Assembly (NCBI GenBank): GCA_963575745.1
Contig: CAUYUJ010012747.1
Location: 132,550 to 158,554, forward strand
Direction of reading: 5' to 3'
Length of the DNA: 26,005 nt
Source: Prorocentrum cordatum
Taxonomy: Eukaryota; Sar; Dinophyceae; Prorocentrales; Prorocentraceae
A model generated the notes under the pieces. The model was given only the letters and a program-made list of their open reading frames with translations. It made no database searches and had not been told where the DNA came from. Below are positions 16,236-24,100 of the stretch, in pieces (within the stretch, counting starts at the first letter, position 1; the number at the start of each line of letters is the position of its first letter). Made by a program: the position numbers and the translations under genes.

Positions 16236-16358
16236 GGGTATTCGTTTTGAATAAGGGGCTGTGGTCTCCACCTTCCTTCCCCCCGCCCCCCTCCCTCCTC
16301 CTGCGTCCTGCTTCCTGCTTTATTCCCAACGCTCCTTGGTGGGGTATTCGTTTTGAAT
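16236..16358 (+). repeat. Direct repeat GGTATTCGTTTTGAATA with C-rich spacer
   Basis: Copies start at 16237 and 16343, 106 bases apart. Each is followed by a CT/C-rich stretch containing CCTCCTGC, so the whole 106-bp unit appears duplicated and diverged. The spacing is close to that of the adjacent minisatellite. Confidence 0.55.
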
Positions 16359-16426
16359 AGAACACTGCTCGCGCGTCTCCTTCCGCCCCCCTCCTGCCTC
16401 CTGCCTAACTCCTCCTGTCTTGCCTG

Positions 16427-16962
16427 CGGGGGGCTGCGATCTGCGAGACTGTCGCTACTTTCGAGGCCTGCTGGGGGGCCCAGCACAGCGACGCCACGCG
16501 CGGAATCAAATTCAACCTCGCCGTCCTCGGGGGGCTGCGATCTTTGAAATTTTGGCTAGTTTCGAGGCCTGCTGGGGGGGGGGGGGGGGCCCAGCGCAGG
16601 GAGTGGCGCCCAGGTCCGCGCGCGACCCAAAGGCGAACTCGCCCGTCCTGGGGGGCTGCGAATCATCTGTGAGAGCCGTCGCCACTTATCGAGCCTGGCT
16701 GGGGGGGGCCCCGCACAGTGACGCCTAACACGCGGGCCCAAATTAGAAAACCATCGCAAAATCCCTGGGGGCGCGATCGTATCATAACAGTCGCCACTAC
16801 ATTCCGAGGCCAAACTGGGGGGCCCAGCACAGTGACGCCACGCGCAGACCCAAATGAGACCTCGCCATCCCTGGGGGGCTGCGATCTGCGAAACGGTCGC
16901 CACTTTCGAGGCCTGCTGGGGGGGGCCCAGCACAGTGACGCGCTACGCGGATCCACAATAGA
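16427..16962 (+). repeat. Five-unit GC-rich minisatellite, period about 102-121 bp
   Basis: Units begin near 16427, 16529, 16650, 16767 and 16873. Each starts with GGGGGGCTGCGATCTG or a variant, continues CGCCACTTTCGAGGCCTGCT, then a G-run and GGCCCAGCACAGTGACGCC. Unit lengths differ mainly in the G-run (16 G at 16574-16589) and in the last third, so copies are old. Confidence 0.85.
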
Positions 16963-17964
16963 TTGATCGGCTCCATCGCTTGCAAAGAAGGCGCATGCCG
17001 TTCAGCGAGAAAACAACATAGAATCGAACAAAACCCAAACCCAAGGACCAAGTTACATATATATATGTATATATATAAATATAAATATATACTTAAAGCC
17101 AGGCATAACAAGCAGGCCCGACGTTAAGGGGCGCGCGCCAGTCTCGGGCGCCTTCATGTCGTCGTTTACCGCGAGTAACCCTCATACATTACAGTTTGGC
17201 TACACAACTGAAACAACACCGCGTTACGCATCAGAAACCCATTCGTTGTTACCAACATCACGTTACGTTACACAACTGAAACAACACCACCACGTTACGT
17301 TGTTGTTTCTTGTTTTCCGATGCTAAGGTTGTTTGCGTGTCTCTTTTGGTGTGTGTGTTTAAGGTTTCCGTGTGATTGTGTTCTGGTTCCCAATATCGCC
17401 ACACATTTCATCAGATTTGCGTGTTTTCGTTTTGCTGTCAAATCGTTATTGATTTGATTAGGCGCGTGTGCATAATCAAATGACTTGGGTAGAATCAAAG
17501 AGTTGAAGTTGAGGCGCGGCGAACATCGCGCACGCGATTCCCGGCTAGAGTTGTCCGCGCTCGCACGCACTCGTTTTGTTGACCCGTCTGTAGTAACTCG
17601 TATATGTTTGTCTATAGCGAGTGGAAAACAGATTATTTTACACGCCCTCCCGAAATCGATGCTCATTTCTGGGAGGTGTATTGCTTTTTGGCGTTTCCTG
17701 TGGTCGTCTGGCAAATCGCATACTTTGGTTTTTGAATACTACTACGTTGTCATTGCGCGCTGAACATATATTACATATAATCGCGATGGGTCGACAAGGT
17801 GGCCATTGAGGTGCCGCGGCGCCCCGTTCGCCACGTGCGCCAAAGCGTCAAGTGTGCCAGGTATTATGTTTATATTCGTTGTGTGTTATTGTGTATCGTG
17901 TGTGGTGTGCCGTTGTTTTGTTTATTGTTCTATATGTTCCTCTTCTCTCCCTTCTCTTCCTATA
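16963..17964. other. AT-richer unique spacer, no supported gene
   Basis: Holds an AT/TA run at 17055-17092, a direct repeat ACACAACTGAAACAACACC near 17203 and 17271, and an inverted repeat GAAACAAC/GTTGTTTC at 17278-17309. No tRNA, snRNA or convincing ORF was seen. It is the least GC-rich part of the window. Confidence 0.6.
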
Positions 17965-18003
17965 CCTCTCTCTCTCTCTCTTTCTCTCTCTTGCTCTCTC
18001 TCG

Positions 18004-18072
<69 letters not shown>
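17965..18072 (+). repeat. (CT)n microsatellite followed by CAG
   Basis: About 108 bp of CT units, then TTCCTCTTCCTCCGTCTC and TTGCTGCAG near 18100. This resembles an extended pyrimidine tract with a 3' splice acceptor. The short frame after it (VTCNDACPCKFGRIFRFPRC) has four cysteines but is too short to call. Confidence 0.9.
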
Positions 18073-18075
<3 letters not shown>

Positions 18076-18100
18076 TCCTCTTCCTCCGTCTCTTGCTGCA

Positions 18101-18812
18101 GCCCGCTGTCCTGGGGGGCGGTAACATGCAACGATGCTTGCCCCTGCAAGTTTGGACGCATTTTTCGTTTCCCTCGATGCAAATGGGCTCGGTACGTCAC
18201 AGGGTAGTAAAAATCCAAACAGAAGAACAGCTTGTTTAATTCAAATGTGTAATACATCATGCAGCGCTTATGTTGCGTTCAATTCTTATGGGACGTGGCG
18301 CCAACCCCATGCCAGACAGCACTTGGGACCCCATCGCGCCTCAGCATGCCTCGGAGGCACGCTGGCGGATATAGTTGCGAAACCAGCGGGCTGAGATTTG
18401 CACGATTAGTCCCTGCAGGGGCCGTCTTGAGCTGTCTTCGCGACCCCTGCTGCTGCCCCTCATGGTCCTTCATTTTCCGTTCCCTCCCTCCAGCCCTTCC
18501 TCTTCATCCCTCAACGTTTGTTTTCCTTTTCCTGGGGTCTGCCTCCCCCTCTCTCCCCCCGCAATGCGGCAATGCCGCAGCGCCGCAGACATTTTGGCCA
18601 GCAGGGTTGCAGGGACAGCCCCTTGTGCTATTAAAACATGAACTAATCAGATCTTCCTTGCATCCTTGTTTCTGGAGCCCGCGAGTTGCCGTGGTCCTTC
18701 GGGTTGTTGGCTTTACGCTGGTGTAGGTTTGCGATGCGTCCACCCGAGGGTTTCGCGTCCTTGTCTCGCGCCCCTGCCCTGGGTCTTGCATCGCCGTCGG
18801 CGGTCGAGCGCA
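18101..18812. other. Spacer, no supported gene
   Basis: Mixed-composition DNA with short open frames only. Includes a pyrimidine-rich stretch at about 18480-18560 ending in CCCGCAATGCGGC. Could contain untranslated or intronic sequence of the 18813 ORF. Confidence 0.5.
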
Positions 18813-19109
18813 ATGGATCTCTGGATTGATGGAACCGCTCTCGGGTCCGCGCCGAATCGCAGGCCTGGCGCGGTCCTGGCGGACCTCTTTTCGGAACAAT
18901 CGTCGGCGTTCTTCTTGGGCGCGTCGCCGAAGCAGACGAAGAAACGGGCCGCCGCCGCCATTGGCCCCGCCCCTCTCTTCGAGACGCCGGGCCCGAAACC
19001 AAAGGCGCCCAGGAACAAGTGGATCGCTCGCGATTGCGGCGCATGGCTTCCCAAGCTGAAGGGGTTTAAGGGCCCCTCGGCCTCTGTCGTCAACCTCGCT
19101 CTGGACTAG
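18813..19109 (+). CDS. Possible short protein or exon of unknown function
   Basis: ATG 18813 to TAG 19107-19109 gives 98 residues with a mixed, protein-like composition (ADLFSEQSSAFFLGASPKQ, RNKWIARDCGAWLPKLKGF) in an otherwise low-complexity region. The end of the frame is followed by GCTCTTGCAG, so the TAG may sit within an intron ahead of an AG acceptor and the ORF may be an exon. No family is recognised. The opposite strand is also open over much of this interval, which is common in GC-rich DNA and weakens the call. Confidence 0.3.
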   Translation: MDLWIDGTALGSAPNRRPGAVLADLFSEQSSAFFLGASPKQTKKRAAAAIGPAPLFETPGPKPKAPRNKWIARDCGAWLPKLKGFKGPSASVVNLALD

Positions 19110-20905
19110 GCTCTTGCAGGTCAGACTCTGAGAGCTCGCTGCGGGTTCGACGGGAGCTCGGAAAACCATCCTTCCGTCATTCTCATGGGGCTCGGAGGCT
19201 GCGTGACTCGCCGTCGTCGTTGTCTTGTGGCCCACCCCCTGGCACCCTCTTCGCGTGGCTGGTTGGCTGGCGCTCCGCCCCGCCATTGTGCGTCGAGCCC
19301 CGCGTCATGGGCGCGCTGGCCCGCCTGGCCGCGCAGCGCGCCCCCGCGCGGGCCGCGGCGAAGCCGCGAGCCCGCGGCCGCGGGCATGGAGGGGGCCGCG
19401 GCCGGGGCCGGGGCCGCGGCCAGAGGACCCGGGACCGGGGGCCGCGGGGGGCGCGGGCGCGCCGCTCGCTGCGCCTGGAGCGCAACGCCTTTGGTCCGAC
19501 CAGGGCGGCAAACGAGGTGGGGTCGGTGCGCCGGGGGGGGGGGGGGGGGGGGGGGGAGTATGGGGGAGCTCTTACCTCCCCTTAGGGATGAGGAGGCGGA
19601 GGCCGAGGAGGGCAAGGACGAGGAGGGGCAAAGAGGAGGGGGGGGAGGAGGAGGAGGAGGGGGAAGACGAGGAAGAGCTTTCCCCAGCCCCGAGAGGGCC
19701 CCAAGAGGGCCCCCGAAGGTTGCAGAGGGAGCCCCTGGGGCGCCCCGGGTCGGTGCTATCCAGGTTTGACCGAGCTCTGTCGCGCGATTCAAATCTAACT
19801 CCCTGGGCCCCCTCTTGTAGCCCCCTCAGGTCGCTCCGAGACGGCGCCACCTGGGGCCCCCGTGGAGCCATCCTGGAAATCTCCGGGGGCGCCCCTGTTG
19901 AATTCTGGACGTTTCGCGCGCCCCCGCCGGACCATCCAGAGACGACTTGGGGCCCTTTTAGGCCCTGCCTGTAGCTCGCCGGGGGTCAAGACGGCCCCGA
20001 GTGGGCCCCAGGAGCCCACGAGGGCCCCAAGAAAGAGGGCCCTTGGAGGGCACTAGGAAGGGCGCCAGAGAGGGCCCCGGGACGGCTCCAGGAGGCAGCC
20101 AAATCTAAGACAAATCGAACAAAACCGCGCCCGTGCCCCCTCTGCATCGTCGGCCCTCGCGAAAGGCGCGCATGGGCTACTTCAACGCTGCCGCGGCGTG
20201 GCGGCCAGGCGATCTCCCGCCTCGCCGAGCACGGCGACCGCCGGGCGCGGGGCCCAGCCGCGGCGGCTTCTCGAGGCACCTCCAAGTGGAGAAGCATTCT
20301 CGCGAAGGCCATTGGGAACGAAAGCTGCGCGCCACCGACGTGCCTGGCCAACGCCGCCGCGGGTTCGGGGGCGGCGCATGGGCCGCCCCGAAGCCCCGGG
20401 CGGCTCTGGCCAGGAATGTTGGCGGCGCGTCGCGGCCGTTCCCGAAGGCCATGGGTCGCGCTGCGTTTGGCCAGTGCTCGCAAAGTGTGCGTTCGGGCGG
20501 GCTGGGGCAGGAAGGGGATATCAATTGTCCTGGTGGCCCTCTCGACCCTCGACCCCTTCCTCGCCCTGCTCCCGTTGCTTCGCCGACCCCCCTTGGCCCC
20601 TTGGCCCCGCGTCGGGTGCCCTCGCCCGTTGTCGCCTTGCTGCCCGCCCCCGCCCCCAGGGCAGCGCGGGCGGCAGCGCCGCGTGCATGTTGCAGGTCAT
20701 GAAGGCCTGCGCTGGCGAGGTGTTGAGGGGGCAGCGCATCGGCCTCGCCAGGGCGGCCGCCGCTGGACACGGGGCGCGCCCGGCGCAGAGGCGCGGGCGC
20801 AGGGCGACGGGGGCGGGGGGGATTGGTCAGAAAGTGGGCGGCGAGAAAAAGACGGGAGCAGATGGGGGCTGAGCGGGCGGGGGGCAGGAGGGGGAGGAGG
20901 AGGGG
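19110..20905. other. Very GC-rich low-complexity spacer, no supported gene
   Basis: Contains a 24-G homopolymer (19533-19556), a purine-rich GAGGAGG stretch (19585-19680), scattered GGGCCC motifs (19690-20090) and a GC-rich block to the gap. Many frames are open on both strands because stop codons are rare in such DNA; translations are Ala/Arg/Gly/Pro runs. Confidence 0.6.
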
Positions 20906-21005
20906 NNNNNNNNNNNNNNNNNNNNNNNNNNNNNNNNNNNNNNNNNNNNNNNNNNNNNNNNNNNNNNNNNNNNNNNNNNNNNNNNNNNNNNNNNNNNNNN
21001 NNNNN
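20906..21005. other. Assembly gap of 100 N
   Basis: Exactly 100 N, the usual placeholder for a gap of unknown size. The left flank is GGAGG-rich and the right flank CCTCTCTC-rich, so the gap falls in low-complexity DNA whose strand bias flips across it. Confidence 0.98.
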
Positions 21006-21093
21006 CTCCCTCTTTCCCTCTCTCCCTCTCTCCCTCTCTCCCTCTCTCCCTCTCTCCCTCTCTCCCCCTCTTCCTCTCTCCCTTTCTCCACAG
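21006..21093 (+). promoter_or_regulatory. (CCTCTCTC)n tract ending in CAG ahead of the large ORF
   Basis: Directly after the N gap an 8-bp CT-rich repeat runs to TTTCTCCACAG (AG at 21092-21093), 66 bases before ATG 21159. It has the form of a strong 3' splice or trans-splice acceptor. It is also a simple repeat, and its left end is hidden by the gap. Confidence 0.35.
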
Positions 21094-21158
21094 TCTCGGC
21101 TCGAGAGTATCCACTCAGAGCGAGCCCCAGGAGGCAGCCTTCGCGCGGCGAGACTGTC

Positions 21159-24100
21159 ATGCCGACGCCTCCTACCCCATCCCAAGTCTACGCAGGTACT
21201 GCCGCCATGGAGCCACCAGCCCAGCGCCGCAATGCCCGCACATGCAGTTCGTTTCACCCTCAGCTACTGCCTGGACCGCTTCGTGAATGCCACTGCCAAT
21301 TCATCGAGCATAGGCACCAGGACCTTGTCATCTACGTGCCCGTCCTGCACGGGCGCGACCTTCCTGAACCACCTGGCCACGCCCCACGCGTGCTTCGAGC
21401 GAATCTTCACGAAGATCTCCGCATTCTAGAGCACGACGTGTACCACTTGCGCGCTGAGCTGCGCGCGCACCGAGCTGACCACCACGCTCACCCACACGGC
21501 ACTAACGCCGACACCGACGACTTCGTCCAGCACTTGCCCACCCCGCTACGGCCAGGTAATCGGGGGGGGGTCGGGCTCCCGACTGCTGAGGGAGACGGTG
21601 CTGAGAGCGGTCGGGCGGGTCCCACGCCTGCCGTCGTCGCGCCGTGCGCGACAAGCAGCCGGACCCCGACCCCCCCCCGGGAGCGCTTCCGCGGCCTCGC
21701 CAGCACCGCCCTCACCTTCACCGGCATTATCCCGCTGAACTTCGGGTGCGTCCTCGGCCCCACTTCCGGCATCGTTCTCGGCATCGTCGACGCGGTCCTG
21801 CGCACCATCGGCACGGGCACCAGGAGCGTCGTAAACAACATCGTCGACTCCACCAGCACGGCGGGTCCAGCCCACCCTAAAAGGGCCGTCAAGGTCGGCA
21901 GCATGATCTTCGGCGCCATAAACACCGCCTGCGGCTCCAAGGGCACGGCGGGTCTGGCCCGCCCCAAACGTGCCACCATTCTCGCCGCCGTCATGCTTGT
22001 CGTCGCATCGACCCCAGCATCGACACCAGCACTGCCGACCGCATTGACGCCAGCCCCGACGAGCCCACCGTCATCACCTGCCCTGTCCCCTCGCCCGTGC
22101 CCGCCAGCGAGGGTGCAGTCTTCAGGCGCACCTTCGGCTGCGGGGGCCGCCATGCCACGATATGTCATGTCTTCGGCACCTGCAGTGATGAGCCTTTCAA
22201 CATCCTCTGTCCTGACGCCTCGCCCAGGGCCGCTGGCGAGGGTGCAGTCTTCAGGCGCGCCTGACGTCAGTGGGGCTGCCCTGCCATGCCATGACCCGTC
22301 CGCCTTGTCGACATCAGCGTCCGTGCCAATGCCCGCATCGACGTCAATATTGACGCCAGCATCGTCCTCGGCAGCACCCACGCCCACGTCCATGACGGAC
22401 CACACCCCAGCACCGCAGACAACACCGAAGCCAGCTCTAACGACGGCACTGCAGTCAGCCGCGACGCCAGCGGGGGGCACAGATTCGACACCATCCCCGC
22501 CCCCTCCCTCGCCCAGCCCCGCTGGAGGAGGAGGAGACGACGACGACGACCACGACGACCATGACGACGCTGCACCGACGCCGGCTCCGATGTCAGCATC
22601 GACGCTCGCATCGACGGCAGCAACGGCCACAGCTTCGCCGACTCCGACGGCAGCATCAACGGCAGCGATGACGGCTCCGACGGCAGCACCGTTAGCATCG
22701 TTAGCAGAGATGGCAGCTACGATGGCAGCATCGTTAGCACCGCCGGCTCCGACGTCAGTTTCGTTAGCATCGTCGGCTCCGACGGCCGCATCGACGGCAG
22801 CGACGACGGCTCCGCCCGCAGTTTCACAGACTCCGACGGCGGCATCGGTAGCATCGCCGGCTCCGACGGTAGCATCGACGGCAGCGATGCCACCACTGCC
22901 AGCGGCGGCTCCGACGTCAGCAGCGACGGCAGCGACGCCAGTACTGCCAGCGACAGCCCCGACGGCCGCAAGAGACGTCAGCACCACAATCAGCCACTCT
23001 TGCGCTCCCTGTATGGCCACTCGCTCGGCGGCGCCTTCAGGCCCGCCGAAGCCTGGTGACCTACAGACCTCTCCTCGGCATCATCGTCTCTCAGAGTTGC
23101 AGCCAGCTTCGACGCCAGCTCCGACGTCCGTATCGAGGCCAGCACCGATGCCAGCCCCTACGACAGCACCACCAGCGTCAACACCCACGCCTGCGCCTAC
23201 GCCGGTACCGACGCCAGAGTTGCAGGCCGCATCGACGCCAGCTCCGGCGTCTCCATCGAGACCAGCACCGATGACAGCTCCTACGCCAGCACCGCCAGCG
23301 TCAGCACCTACGCCTGCGCCTACGCCCGTACCCACGCCAGAGTTGCAGCCAGCGTCGACGCCAGCTCCGACGTCTACATCGAGGCCAGCACCGACGACAG
23401 CTCCTGCGACAGCACCGCCAGCGGCACCACCCACTATTTATCCCATCCCGCCGACGACCCTGGGTGGCCCTAGGCCAGCACCGCCGACCACCGCATCGAT
23501 TGAGGCGCCCACGTCCACATCAACGTCAGCACCGACGGCCGCATCGAGGCCAGCCTCGATGAGTCCGCAGACAGTCATTGCTCTGACGCCTCGTCCAGGG
23601 CCGCGGGCGGGAGTGCAGCCTTCAGGCGCACTCTCAACTAGTAGGGCCGCCATGTCATGTCATGCCACGTCCGCCTCGTCGCCCGTATCGTCTGTGTCAC
23701 TATCTGTGCCGACGACTACATCGACGCCACCACGGACGGCAGCTGGGACGTCCGCATCGGCAGCGACAGCTTTCGGGCGACCGCCTTCGACGTCAGCCGT
23801 GGCAGACTCGCCGGCGGCGGCACCAACGTTGGCACCCACGTCGGCATCTACGGCAGCACCCCAAACGGCCTCCACAGCGGTATCCACGACAGCACCCATG
23901 ACTGCATCCACGGCGGCATACACGGCCGTGGCTCCCGCGCTCACGTCCGCACCGACGCCAGCATTGACGACAGGGTCGGCCTCAGTATCGTCGGCACCGA
24001 CGGCGGCATCGACGACGAGATCGACGCCATCAGGCACACTCACGGCTATTGGGGCCGCCATGCCACGCCGTATCATGTCCGCCACGTCGACACCTACGCC

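Noticed and set aside
16427-16962. CRISPR-like array
   Set aside because: Repeat units are contiguous, long and diverged with no unique spacers, and the DNA is eukaryotic in character.
16963-17964. tRNA or small RNA gene in the AT-richer spacer
   Set aside because: No cloverleaf, A/B box pair or snRNA-like motif could be made out by eye.
18504-19286. 260-residue minus-strand frame
   Set aside because: Arg/Gly/Pro-rich without domain features; overlaps the better + strand candidate at 18813.
19185-19974. Long + strand frames with Gly and Glu runs
   Set aside because: They arise from poly-G and GAGGAG repeats; no folded segment and no homology recognised.
21488-23020. 510-residue open frame on the minus strand, Ala/Val/Gly/Asp-rich
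   Set aside because: It is the complement of the repeat-rich + strand ORF; its composition is what GACGCCAGC-type repeats give in reverse, and the + frame is longer and has a good start context.
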